64,000 nucleotides of DNA from the NCBI RefSeq assembly GCF_024494355.1, contig NZ_JAKNQY010000009.1, positions 124,001-188,000 on the forward strand, given 5' to 3'. Shown here in pieces: positions 1 through 7,342 of this stretch. Origin of the DNA: Pseudomonas sp. Q11. Lineage in GTDB: Bacteria; Pseudomonadota; Gammaproteobacteria; Pseudomonadales; Pseudomonadaceae. Below the pieces are notes generated by a model that had not been told where the DNA came from, did not search any database, and was given only the letters and a program-made list of their open reading frames with translations. Within the stretch, counting starts at the first letter, position 1. Every line of letters starts with the position of its first letter. Both the position numbers and the translations under genes were made by a program.

Positions 1-124
1 GTATCTTGCACCGGCTCCCTAGGAGTGCGCGGCCGTGCGCGCAGAATTGCCGAGGCAGAACCCGATTCCAGCGAGCCAACATGCAGCTGTTTCTGATCGG
101 CCCAAGCCTGAGACCGAGACTTAT

Positions 125-1783
125 ATGTACGTATATGACGAGTACGATCAGCGAATCATTGAGGACCGCGTCAAGCAGTTCCGTGATCAGACCCGACGCT
201 ATCTGGCAGGCGAGCTGAGCGAAGAAGAATTCCGCCCTCTGCGTTTGCAGAATGGCCTGTATATCCAGCGCTTCGCCCCGATGCTGCGCGTAGCGGTGCC
301 TTATGGCCAACTGACCTCGCGTCAGGTGCGCATGCTGGCCAAGATTGCCCGCGACTACGACAAAGGCTATGCCCACATCAGTACCCGCCAGAACGTCCAG
401 TACAACTGGCCGGCCCTGGAAGATGTGCCCGAGATCCTCGCCGAGCTGGCCACCGTGCAGATGCACGCGATCCAGACCAGCGGCAACTGCCTGCGCAACG
501 TCACCACCGACCAGTTCGCCGGTGTCGCGGCCGATGAGTTGATCGACCCGCGCCCTTGGTGCGAGATCGTTCGCCAGTGGACCACCTTCCACCCGGAATT
601 CGCCTACCTGCCGCGCAAGTTCAAGATCGCCATCAACGGCTCGACGTCGGACCGTGCGGCCATTGAAGTCCACGACATCGGCCTGGAAACGGTCTACAAC
701 GCCGCGGGCGAGCTGGGCTTCCGGGTGCTGGTGGGCGGCGGCCTCGGCCGCACGCCGGTGGTCGGCGCGTTCATCAACGAGTTCTTGCCATGGCAAGACC
801 TGCTGAGCTACCTCGACGCCATCCTGCGGGTGTACAACCGCTACGGCCGTCGTGACAACAAGTACAAGGCGCGGATCAAGATCCTGGTCAAGGCCCTTAC
901 GCCAGAAGTGTTCGCCGAGAAGGTCGAGGCTGAAATGACTCACCTGCGCGGCGGCCAGACCACACTGACCGAAGCCGAAGTCCATCGCGTAGCCAAGCAC
1001 TTCGTCGACCCGGACTACAAGGCCCTGGGCAACCAAGACGCCGAGCTGGCCGCACTCGACAAGGAACATCCGGGCTTCGCCCGCTGGCGCACCCGCAACA
1101 CCCTGGCCCACAAGAAGCCGGGCTACGTCGCGGTGACCCTGTCACTGAAGCCGACCGGCGTCGCGCCGGGCGACATCACCGACAAGCAGCTGGACGCCGT
1201 GGCCGACCTGGCTGAGCGCTACAGCTTCGGTCAACTGCGCACCTCCCACGAACAGAACATCATCCTGGCGGACGTTGAACAGAGCCAATTGTTCACCCTG
1301 TGGGGCGAGTTGCGCGAGCAAGGGTTCGCCACGCCGAACATCGGCCTGCTGACCGACATGATCTGCTGCCCGGGCGGTGACTTCTGCTCCCTGGCCAACG
1401 CCAAGTCGATCCCTATCGCCGAGTCGATCCAGCGTCGTTTCGACGACCTGGACTACCTGTTCGACATCGGCGAGCTGGACCTGAACATTTCCGGTTGCAT
1501 GAACGCCTGTGGCCACCACCACGTCGGCCACATCGGCATCCTCGGCGTGGACAAGAAAGGCGAGGAGTTCTACCAGGTTTCCCTGGGTGGCAGCGGCAGC
1601 CGCGATGCCAGCCTGGGCAAGATCCTCGGCCCGTCGTTTGCCCAGGACGACATGCCTGACGTGATCGAGAAGCTGATCGACGTGTACATCGAACAACGTA
1701 CCGAAGACGAGCGTTTCATCGACACTTACCAACGTATCGGCATCGACCTCTTCAAGGAACGCGTCTATGCAGCGAATAATTAA
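125..1783 (+). CDS. cysI: Sulfite/nitrite reductase hemoprotein (CysI)
   Basis: Assimilatory sulfite reductase of the siroheme/4Fe-4S family, reducing sulfite to sulfide for cysteine synthesis in the cytoplasm. The 552-residue protein has the family's duplicated ferrite-reductase and siroheme halves. The C-terminal half carries the cluster cysteines, seen as MICCPGGDFCSLA (about residue 415) and NISGCMNACGHHH (about 460), where the last Cys also ligates siroheme iron. The ATG at 125 (MYVYDEYDQR) was chosen because it matches the usual family N-terminus; an in-frame start at 35 would add 30 residues of unlikely composition. Its end overlaps the next gene by 17 bases, so the two are almost certainly co-translated. 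Nitrite reductase activity cannot be excluded from sequence, but the DUF934 partner is typical of the sulfite pathway in pseudomonads. Confidence 0.93.
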   Translation: MYVYDEYDQRIIEDRVKQFRDQTRRYLAGELSEEEFRPLRLQNGLYIQRFAPMLRVAVPYGQLTSRQVRMLAKIARDYDKGYAHISTRQNVQYNWPALEDVPEILAELATVQMHAIQTSGNCLRNVTTDQFAGVAADELIDPRPWCEIVRQWTTFHPEFAYLPRKFKIAINGSTSDRAAIEVHDIGLETVYNAAGELGFRVLVGGGLGRTPVVGAFINEFLPWQDLLSYLDAILRVYNRYGRRDNKYKARIKILVKALTPEVFAEKVEAEMTHLRGGQTTLTEAEVHRVAKHFVDPDYKALGNQDAELAALDKEHPGFARWRTRNTLAHKKPGYVAVTLSLKPTGVAPGDITDKQLDAVADLAERYSFGQLRTSHEQNIILADVEQSQLFTLWGELREQGFATPNIGLLTDMICCPGGDFCSLANAKSIPIAESIQRRFDDLDYLFDIGELDLNISGCMNACGHHHVGHIGILGVDKKGEEFYQVSLGGSGSRDASLGKILGPSFAQDDMPDVIEKLIDVYIEQRTEDERFIDTYQRIGIDLFKERVYAANN

Positions 1784-2261
1784 GAACGACGAGGTTATCG
1801 ACGAAACCTGGCACTTGTTGCCCAAGGACGCGACCCTCGATGGTATTTCCAACTGCGACGACCTGATCGTGCCTCTGGCCCTGTGGCGCGATCATGCTCA
1901 CGCCCTCAAGGCCCGCGATGGCGGCCTGGGTGTGTGGCTGGACGCTGACGAAGAGGCGGAGGAAATCGGTGATGACGCCAATCAGCTCCAGGTCATCGCC
2001 CTGAACTTCCCGGCCTTCACCGACGGGCGTAGCTACTCCAACGCCCGCCTGCTGCGTGACCGCTATGGTTTCAAGGGTGAATTGCGGGCGATTGGCGATG
2101 TGTTGCGTGACCAATTGTTCTATATGCGCCGTTGCGGTTTCGACGCCTTTGCCTTGCGCGCCGACAAGGACCCCTTTGAGGCCCTCGAAAGCCTCAAGGA
2201 CTTCTCGGTGACCTACCAGGCGGCTACTGACGAACCGCTGCCGTTGTTTCGTCGTCGCTGA
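1767..2261 (+). CDS. DUF934 family protein, sulfite reduction partner
   Basis: A 164-residue DUF934 protein, a family found almost exclusively directly after cysI in proteobacteria and thought to assist sulfite reduction; its biochemical role is not established. Diagnostic family stretches are DGRSYSNARLLRDRYGFKGELRAIGDV in the middle (about residues 90-115) and MRRCGFDAFALR after it. The start at 1767 lies inside cysI and is preceded by an AAGGA ribosome site nine bases upstream, so the genes form a tight operon. It ends before a strong bidirectional terminator. Confidence 0.9.
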   Translation: MQRIIKNDEVIDETWHLLPKDATLDGISNCDDLIVPLALWRDHAHALKARDGGLGVWLDADEEAEEIGDDANQLQVIALNFPAFTDGRSYSNARLLRDRYGFKGELRAIGDVLRDQLFYMRRCGFDAFALRADKDPFEALESLKDFSVTYQAATDEPLPLFRRR

Positions 2262-2271
2262 AACCTGATAC

Positions 2272-2312
2272 AAAAAAGCCCTGATCCGGGTGTTCCGGTT
2301 CAGGGCTTTTTT
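2272..2312 (+). terminator. Rho-independent terminator after cysI operon
   Basis: A stem of AAAAAAGCCCTGA pairs with TCAGGGCTTTTTT around a short loop. The A and T tracts on both sides let it act in both directions, so it ends the cysI operon and could also stop read-through from sohB. Confidence 0.9.
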
Positions 2313-2363
2313 ATGGATGGATGATTGGTGCGGAACCTGATCTTCAGCCCACCCTGAACCCAA

Positions 2364-2452
2364 TGTGGGAGCGAGCCTGCTCGCGATAGCGGCTCGCCTG
2401 AGCAGGTGATGCTGGATGTGCCACCGTCATCGCGAGCAGGCTCGCTCCCACA
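2364..2452. repeat. REP pair (BIME), GCTCGCGA class
   Basis: Two inverted copies of the main repetitive extragenic palindrome of this window (core GGGAGCGAGC...GCTCGCGA) separated by about 40 bases. It fills the gap between the cysI terminator and the end of sohB. Confidence 0.9.
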
Positions 2453-2463
2453 GGGATTAGCCG

Positions 2464-3495
2464 TTACCAGAACCGCTGCTGGGTCAGGCGGCTCCACCAG
2501 CTCAGCAGCACCCGGTCCACCGAACCGCTGGCCGCCATGCCGATGCGCTCCTGCAAACTTTTGCGTTCGGCATAGTGCAGGTGGTACAGCTCGGCGCTCT
2601 TGGCTCGTTCGGCCAGGTATTCATCGCTGGTCTTCAGCTCGTCCACCAGGCGCTTGTCCAGTGCCGCGACGCCCAGCCAGACTTCTCCGGTCGCCACTTC
2701 ATCAATGGCCAGTTGCGGACGGTAGTTGGACACGAAGTTCTTGAACAACTCATGGGTGATGTCCAGGTCTTCCTGGAACTTTTCCCGGCCCTTCTCGGTG
2801 TTTTCGCCAAACACCGTCAACGTGCGCTTGTATTCACCGGCCGTCAGCACTTCAAAATCGATGTCGTGTTTCTTCAGTAGACGGTTGACGTTAGGCAACT
2901 GGGCCACGACGCCGATGGAGCCAAGAACGGCAAAAGGTGCGCTGATGATCTTCTCGCCGATGCACGCCATCATGTAGCCGCCGCTGGCCGCGACCTTGTC
3001 GATGCACACCGTCAGCGGCACGCCGGCCTGACGAATCCGGGCCAGTTGCGACGAGGCCAGGCCGTAGCTGTGGACCATGCCGCCGCCGCTTTCCAGGCGC
3101 AACACCACTTCATCCTTCGGGGTCGCCAGGGTTAGCAATGCGGTGATTTCATGACGAAGGCTTTCGGTGGCCGAAGCCTTGATGTCACCGTCAAAATCCA
3201 GCACGAATACCCGAGGCTTGGCTGCCGGCTTGTCCTTATTTTTCTTGGCGGCCTTTTCAGCCTTGCCTTCCGTCTTGCGCAGCGCCTTGAGCTGGTCTTT
3301 ATCCAGCAGCGTCTGCTCCAGGCGCTCGCGCAGCCCCTTGTAGAAGTCGTTGAGTTTGCTCACCTGCAACTGGCCGGCAGACTTGCGCCGCCCCTTGCTG
3401 CGCAGGGCAGCAAAACTGGCCAGCACCACCAGGATGGCAATCACCAGCGTCACAGTCTTGGCCAGGAAACTGGCGTATTCGATGAAAAACTCCAC
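2464..3495 (-). CDS. sohB: Inner-membrane peptidase SohB (S49 family)
   Basis: Probable periplasm-facing serine protease of the SppA/SohB S49 family. One N-terminal membrane segment (about residues 10-30, FLAKTVTLVIAILVVLASF) is followed by a Lys-rich linker and the protease fold. The nucleophile lies in DKVAASGGYMMAC (about residue 180) and the general-base Lys in TAGEYKRTLTVFGENT (about 230), the expected Ser/Lys pair. I chose the GTG start at 3495, because an AGGAG lies six bases upstream and the product then begins VEFFIEYASFL like family members; an ATG 11 codons upstream has no such site. Product is 343 residues. Cellular substrates are unknown; SohB is thought to act in envelope quality control. 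Confidence 0.9.
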   Translation of the reverse strand: MEFFIEYASFLAKTVTLVIAILVVLASFAALRSKGRRKSAGQLQVSKLNDFYKGLRERLEQTLLDKDQLKALRKTEGKAEKAAKKNKDKPAAKPRVFVLDFDGDIKASATESLRHEITALLTLATPKDEVVLRLESGGGMVHSYGLASSQLARIRQAGVPLTVCIDKVAASGGYMMACIGEKIISAPFAVLGSIGVVAQLPNVNRLLKKHDIDFEVLTAGEYKRTLTVFGENTEKGREKFQEDLDITHELFKNFVSNYRPQLAIDEVATGEVWLGVAALDKRLVDELKTSDEYLAERAKSAELYHLHYAERKSLQERIGMAASGSVDRVLLSWWSRLTQQRFW

Positions 3496-3661
3496 GATGG
3501 CTCCTAATAAATTCAAAACGCCGCTCAAGCGCGGGCACTCAACGCGTCCAGCATACCCATGCGCCTGCGCCGCGACCAGCCATGAAACCTATGGTTACCT
3601 TAACGCAAGGGCAGCTGGACAAGGCTGTAACGGGCATTTCAAACAAGCGTATGTTTTTTCA

Positions 3662-3690
3662 TTGACAGCTCACCGCCATCCTCATAACCT
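3662..3690 (+). promoter_or_regulatory. Sigma70-like promoter before phosphatase gene
   Basis: TTGACA, a 17-base spacer and TAACCT lie 35 bases upstream of the GTG start at 3725. The -35 box is perfect and the -10 weak. The rest of the 229-base gap from 3496 shows nothing else. Confidence 0.45.
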
Positions 3691-3724
3691 CGCCAAACCT
3701 TCAACGTACCGGGATGACGCGGAC

Positions 3725-4435
3725 GTGGGCAGTATCTATCTGATTCGACATGGCCAAGCCTCCTTCGGTGCGGACGACTACGATGTCCTTTCGCCAAACG
3801 GTGTACGCCAGGCGCAAGTGCTGGGCAGCCACCTCGCCGAGCTGGGTGTCGTGTTCGATCGCTGTCTTTCGGGCGACCTGCGTCGCCAGCAGGATACCGC
3901 CACCGGTGCGCTGGACCGGATGTCCGCCGCCGGGCTACCGGTTCCCGAACTGGAAATCGATTCGGCGTTCAATGAGTTCGACGCCGACGCGGTAATCCGC
4001 GCCCTGTTGCCGGACATGCTCCCCCAGGAACCCGAAGCCCTGTACATCCTGCGCAACGCCGCACAAAACCGCGCCGAATTCCAGCGCATCTTCGCGTTGA
4101 TCATCGAACGCTGGCTCGGCGGCCAATACGACCCGCCCGAACTGGAAAGCTGGCTGGGCTTCGTCGACCGGGTCCAGGCCGGCCTGCAGCGCATTCTGGA
4201 GCAAGCCGACAATTCCCAGAAAATCGCCGTATTCACCTCCGGCGGGACCATCACCGCCCTGCTCCACCTGATCACCCAGATGCCTGCGCGGCAGGCCTTC
4301 GAACTGAATTGGCAAATCGTCAACACCTCGCTCAACCACTTGAAATTCAGGGGCCGCGAGGTGGCCCTGGCTTCCTTCAACAGTCATGCCCACCTGCAAC
4401 TGCTGAAGGCCCCGGACCTCATCACCTTTCGCTGA
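3725..4435 (+). CDS. Histidine phosphatase family protein
   Basis: A 236-residue member of the phosphoglycerate-mutase-like histidine phosphatase superfamily. The catalytic motif IYLIRHGQASFG is at residues 4-15, a second Arg lies in CLSGDLRRQQDT (about 48), and the C-terminal region holds VFTSGGTITALL, where the usual GH(G) is replaced by SGG as in several family branches. The GTG at 3725 was chosen because it places RHG close to the N-terminus, as usual; the frame is open much further upstream but that part looks non-coding. The substrate is unknown. It probably forms an operon with the SCP2 gene 51 bases downstream. Confidence 0.85.
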   Translation: MGSIYLIRHGQASFGADDYDVLSPNGVRQAQVLGSHLAELGVVFDRCLSGDLRRQQDTATGALDRMSAAGLPVPELEIDSAFNEFDADAVIRALLPDMLPQEPEALYILRNAAQNRAEFQRIFALIIERWLGGQYDPPELESWLGFVDRVQAGLQRILEQADNSQKIAVFTSGGTITALLHLITQMPARQAFELNWQIVNTSLNHLKFRGREVALASFNSHAHLQLLKAPDLITFR

Positions 4436-4486
4436 GTCCGGATTACTGTAGACCCTTGCTGTATAACCCAAATAAGGATCGAAACC

Positions 4487-4804
4487 ATGACCTCCGTAGC
4501 CGACGCCGTACAAGCCATGAAAGCCAAGTTCAACCCTGCCGCCGCTGCCGGCCTGGACCTGGTATTTGGTTTCAACATCACCGATGAAGACAAGCAATAC
4601 GCCCTGATCGTCAAGGATGGCACCTGTGAGCTGCAAGAAGGTGAAAATGAAAGCGCCAACTGCACGCTGATCATGGACAGCGAAACCCTCAAGGGCATCG
4701 TCAGCGGCGATACCGACGGTATGCAAGCGTTCATGGGCGGCAAACTGCGCGCCGAAGGCGACATGATGCTGGCGATGAAACTGTCCGAATTGTTCCCGGC
4801 CTGA
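4487..4804 (+). CDS. SCP2 sterol-binding domain protein
   Basis: A 105-residue stand-alone SCP2 domain, a small alpha/beta fold with a hydrophobic pocket that binds lipids or fatty acyl groups. Family features include DKQYALIVKDGTCEL, a strand pair followed by ANCTLIMDSETLKGIVSGDTDGMQAFMGGKLRAEGD, the typical SCP2 C-terminal half. No signal peptide is present, so it is cytoplasmic. AAGGA lies nine bases before the ATG. It follows the histidine phosphatase closely on the same strand, so co-expression is likely. A role in lipid handling is inferred from the family only. Confidence 0.9.
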   Translation: MTSVADAVQAMKAKFNPAAAAGLDLVFGFNITDEDKQYALIVKDGTCELQEGENESANCTLIMDSETLKGIVSGDTDGMQAFMGGKLRAEGDMMLAMKLSELFPA

Positions 4805-4843
4805 GTCTGCCCGCCCTTTCTCCGGGCGCCCTGGCTGCAAACG

Positions 4844-4872
4844 AATCCCGCCCCTGTGGCGGGATTTGTGTT
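4844..4872 (+). terminator. Hairpin terminator after SCP2 gene
   Basis: AATCCCGCC pairs with GGCGGGATT around CCTGT, followed by a mixed TGTGTTTTC tract, about 40 bases after the SCP2 stop codon. Confidence 0.7.
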
Positions 4873-4903
4873 TTCACTTGAGCATCTCCACTGGCTGACC
4901 CAG

Positions 4904-5002
4904 CGCTATCGCGAGCGGGCTCGCTCCCACAAGGGATCTGGGGCGAAGCTCAATCTTCATCACCCGGAGCAATTGTGGGAGCGAGCCTGCTCGCGATAGC
5001 GC
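4904..5002. repeat. REP pair (BIME), GCTCGCGA class
   Basis: Two inverted REP copies (GCGAGCGGGCTCGCTCCCAC on the left, its complement type on the right) about 40 bases apart, between the SCP2 terminator and the LysR gene. Confidence 0.9.
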
Positions 5003-5078
5003 CGGCACATCCGGCAAAGGGCCCTGCGTCGGTTCGCAGGTATCGTACAATCCCCGCTTTCCCCGCATCGGCCTGACC

Positions 5079-5942
5079 ATGGACATCGACCTCGCCCGCA
5101 CCTTTCTGGAAATCGTTCGCCACGGCAGTCTCGCCGCGGCTGCCGACAAGCTGCACGTCACCCAGACAGCCATCACAGCGCGGGTCCAGAAGCTTGAAAG
5201 CCAGCTCGGCTGCGTGCTGTTTGTGCGCAACCGTGCCGGCGCGCGCCTGACCGCCGACGGTGAAGCCTTCGTGGTGTATGCCAATCAACTGGTGCAGACC
5301 TGGGAAGCGGCCCGCCGGGACCTGCCCTTGCCCGAAGGCTTTCGCAACGTTCTGCACCTCGGTGGCGAGGTCAGCCTGTGCAATCCCTTGATGCTCGCCT
5401 GGGCTGAGGAACTGCGCCAGAAAATCCCCGGCCATGCCCTGCGCATGGACATCCGCGACGGCGAGAAACTGCTGGAACAACTGGAACTGGGCCTGCTGGA
5501 TGCCGCCGTGGTGTATCAGCCCGAATACTGGCCGAGGCTGCAAGTGGAACAGTTACTGGAGGAGAAACTGATCCTGGTACGCCTGGCCAGCCGTCCCGAG
5601 CCCTACGTGTACATCGACTGGAGTGCAGACTTCCGTCGCCAGCACGACACCGCGTTGCCGGACAAGGCCAAGGCGGCCGTGACCTTCAACCTCGGCCCAC
5701 TGGCCCTGCAGTACATCCTGGAAAACGGCGGCAGCGGCTACTTCCGTACCCGGGTCGTGCAGAGCTACCTGGACAGCGGCATCCTGGAGCGGGTGCCCAA
5801 GGCGCCGGAATTCAACTACCCGACTTACCTCGTGTACTCCCGGGATCGGGATTCAGCGGCGTTGCAGCAAGCGTTCGAAGTGCTGCGCCAGATCGTCACG
5901 AGCGGCAGCGACTGGTCCCAGCGCTGGGACCCGCTGACCTGA
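5079..5942 (+). CDS. LysR family transcriptional regulator
   Basis: A 287-residue LysR regulator. The winged helix-turn-helix occupies residues 1-60 (FLEIVRHGSLAAAADKLHVTQTAITARVQKLE, with the recognition helix around TQTAITARVQ), followed by an effector-binding domain of about 200 residues. The start ATG gives the standard family N-terminus. There is no divergent partner gene next to it, so the target is not indicated by context; a BIME lies upstream and a GC-rich hairpin downstream. Its effector is unknown. Confidence 0.9.
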   Translation: MDIDLARTFLEIVRHGSLAAAADKLHVTQTAITARVQKLESQLGCVLFVRNRAGARLTADGEAFVVYANQLVQTWEAARRDLPLPEGFRNVLHLGGEVSLCNPLMLAWAEELRQKIPGHALRMDIRDGEKLLEQLELGLLDAAVVYQPEYWPRLQVEQLLEEKLILVRLASRPEPYVYIDWSADFRRQHDTALPDKAKAAVTFNLGPLALQYILENGGSGYFRTRVVQSYLDSGILERVPKAPEFNYPTYLVYSRDRDSAALQQAFEVLRQIVTSGSDWSQRWDPLT

Positions 5943-5972
5943 CGGATTTGCGGTACACAAGCCTCTAGCCAA

Positions 5973-5999
5973 AGGGCCCTTGCGAAACCAAGGGCCCCT
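5973..5999 (+). terminator. GC-rich hairpin after LysR gene
   Basis: AGGGCCCTTG pairs with CAAGGGCCCT around CGAAAC, 30 bases after the stop codon. No T tract follows, so intrinsic termination is only possible rather than clear. Confidence 0.5.
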
Positions 6000-6021
6000 C
6001 ACCACTAGCCCGGCCGTATGG

Positions 6022-6258
6022 CTATTCCTGCAAGTACTGCGCGATCTCGTCCTTGACCTGCAAGCGTTTCTCCTTGAGCGTCTTCAGGGCAACATCGGAC
6101 AGTGCGGCGGACGACGGCTTCTCGGCGTCGACCACTTCGGCATCAATTTGGGAGTATTTGAGAAGTAACGAGTCGAGCCTTGGATTCTCGCTGCGTTTTT
6201 GCTGGATGTCGTCTTTTGTGCAGTTGAGATCCTGGCACAAATCGTGGTTCACCGGCAT
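6022..6258 (-). CDS. DUF465 (YdcH-like) small coiled-coil protein
   Basis: A 78-residue protein of the YdcH/DUF465 family, small helical hairpins of unknown function. The C-terminal half has the typical pattern KTLKEKRLQVKDEIAQYLQE. The gene has a near-perfect AGGAGGT ribosome site five bases before its ATG, suggesting strong translation. It is divergent from the exported DUF4142 gene across a 217-base gap. In other pseudomonads this family is seen among stationary-phase or stress genes, which fits the neighbour but remains inference. Confidence 0.85.
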   Translation of the reverse strand: MPVNHDLCQDLNCTKDDIQQKRSENPRLDSLLLKYSQIDAEVVDAEKPSSAALSDVALKTLKEKRLQVKDEIAQYLQE

Positions 6259-6425
6259 GGAACACCTCCTTTGGTAGAACGATGGCTAACGCCGTCTACG
6301 GCGCTCGTCGACCATCAGAATGGCCTCGCCGACGGGGTTCTGTCGACCGTCAATCCGACCAGCGGTGACCGTTCGTCGTACCGGCACGCTTTGCGATCAA
6401 ACCTTTGTCCGCCCGTCGCTCTCCA

Positions 6426-6455
6426 TTGAACAGGACGACACAAGTCCCTTGTATA
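6426..6455 (+). promoter_or_regulatory. Putative promoter of DUF4142 gene with palindrome
   Basis: TTGAAC and TGTATA are separated by 18 bases, 20 bases before the start codon. The spacer and -10 box contain the perfect 13-base palindrome ACAAG-TCC-CTTGT (6440-6452), which also occurs upstream of the hybrid kinase gene. Confidence 0.4.
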
Positions 6456-6475
6456 ACCTGTGTGGAGACTTACCT

Positions 6476-6997
6476 ATGGACGGATTTACCCTGCGTCAAC
6501 TCGGCCTGGCAGTTGCCTTGAGTACCAGCATGGGCATGGCTTGGGCCGCGACTTCCAACGACTTCGTCGACAACGCGGCGGCCGGTGGTATCGCGGAAAT
6601 CGAAACCAGCAAACTGGCCCTGGAAAAAAGCAGCTCGGCGGACGTCAAGGACTTCGCCAACATGATGATTTCCGACCACACCAAAGCCAACGAGGAGTTG
6701 ATCTCGCTGGCGAAAAAACACGATATCGAAGTGCCGGACGAAACCACGCTGGTGAAGCAGGCCAAGGCCAAGATTCTCGATATGCGCGAGGAGTCGTTTG
6801 ATGCGGCCTACGCCAACAACCAGGTGATGGCCCACGAAGAAACCATTGCCCTGTTCAAGAAAGAAGCAGAAACCGTCACTGACGACAAGAAGCCCGGCAA
6901 CACCGAGCTGAAGGCGTTCGCTCAGAAGATGCTTCCAGACCTGGAAAAACATCTGGAGATGGCCAAGAAACTCCAGGCCGCTCATCCGAGCAAATAA
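6476..6997 (+). CDS. Exported DUF4142 protein
   Basis: A 173-residue DUF4142 protein, a ferritin-like four-helix fold found in the periplasm of many proteobacteria and often linked to osmotic or oxidative stress; the function is not established. Residues 1-24 form a Sec signal peptide (LGLAVALSTSMGMAWA-AT). The mature part shows the family pattern NDFVDNAAAGGIAEIETSKLAL, then DVKDFANMMISDHTKANEELISLAKKH. The ATG at 6476 is set by the signal peptide and a GGAGA nearby. It is followed by its own terminator, so it is monocistronic. Confidence 0.88.
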   Translation: MDGFTLRQLGLAVALSTSMGMAWAATSNDFVDNAAAGGIAEIETSKLALEKSSSADVKDFANMMISDHTKANEELISLAKKHDIEVPDETTLVKQAKAKILDMREESFDAAYANNQVMAHEETIALFKKEAETVTDDKKPGNTELKAFAQKMLPDLEKHLEMAKKLQAAHPSK

Positions 6998-7011
6998 AGC
7001 TTGAGCATGGA

Positions 7012-7038
7012 AAAGCCCGACCATCGAGTCGGGCTTGT
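7012..7038 (+). terminator. Terminator after DUF4142 gene
   Basis: AAGCCCGAC pairs with GTCGGGCTT around CATCGA, 15 bases after the stop codon, with a short T-poor tail. The preceding A-run would help termination from the opposite strand. Confidence 0.75.
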
Positions 7039-7049
7039 CATGGGCTCTG

Positions 7050-7247
7050 CTAGCCGCCGTCCGTGTCGATATCGGCGTCAGTGCTCTCACCGGATTCCGG
7101 GCGGTCCGGGTCAGGCTTGAAACCAGGGCTGAAAGTGTTGTCGTTGTCCTGGTGGTGATTTTTTTGATCGACCTCGTTGTCGGCGCTTTGGGCCTGGTCT
7201 TCCCCGGCGGGGCTGACTGGCTGGGGGTTTGCAGGATCTTGGTTCAT
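7050..7247 (-). CDS. Small acidic disordered protein, unknown
   Basis: A 65-residue protein that I do not recognise as a named family. It is rich in Asp, Asn, Gln, Pro and Ser, has no predicted helix-forming core or membrane segment, and ends in DADIDTDGG, so it is probably disordered. A GAGGTG ribosome site five bases before the ATG at 7247 supports this start and argues that the gene is real; a start 20 codons upstream is possible but has no such site. It lies between a terminator and the end of the hybrid kinase gene. Confidence 0.6.
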   Translation of the reverse strand: MNQDPANPQPVSPAGEDQAQSADNEVDQKNHHQDNDNTFSPGFKPDPDRPESGESTDADIDTDGG

Positions 7248-7342
7248 AGACACCTCGTTCATGACAGGCCGGATTGATGACCGGTCATGGTCATTTGAAG
7301 GTGACACGGCGGCTTCGGTTCCATTTGTTTACCGCGCCGCGA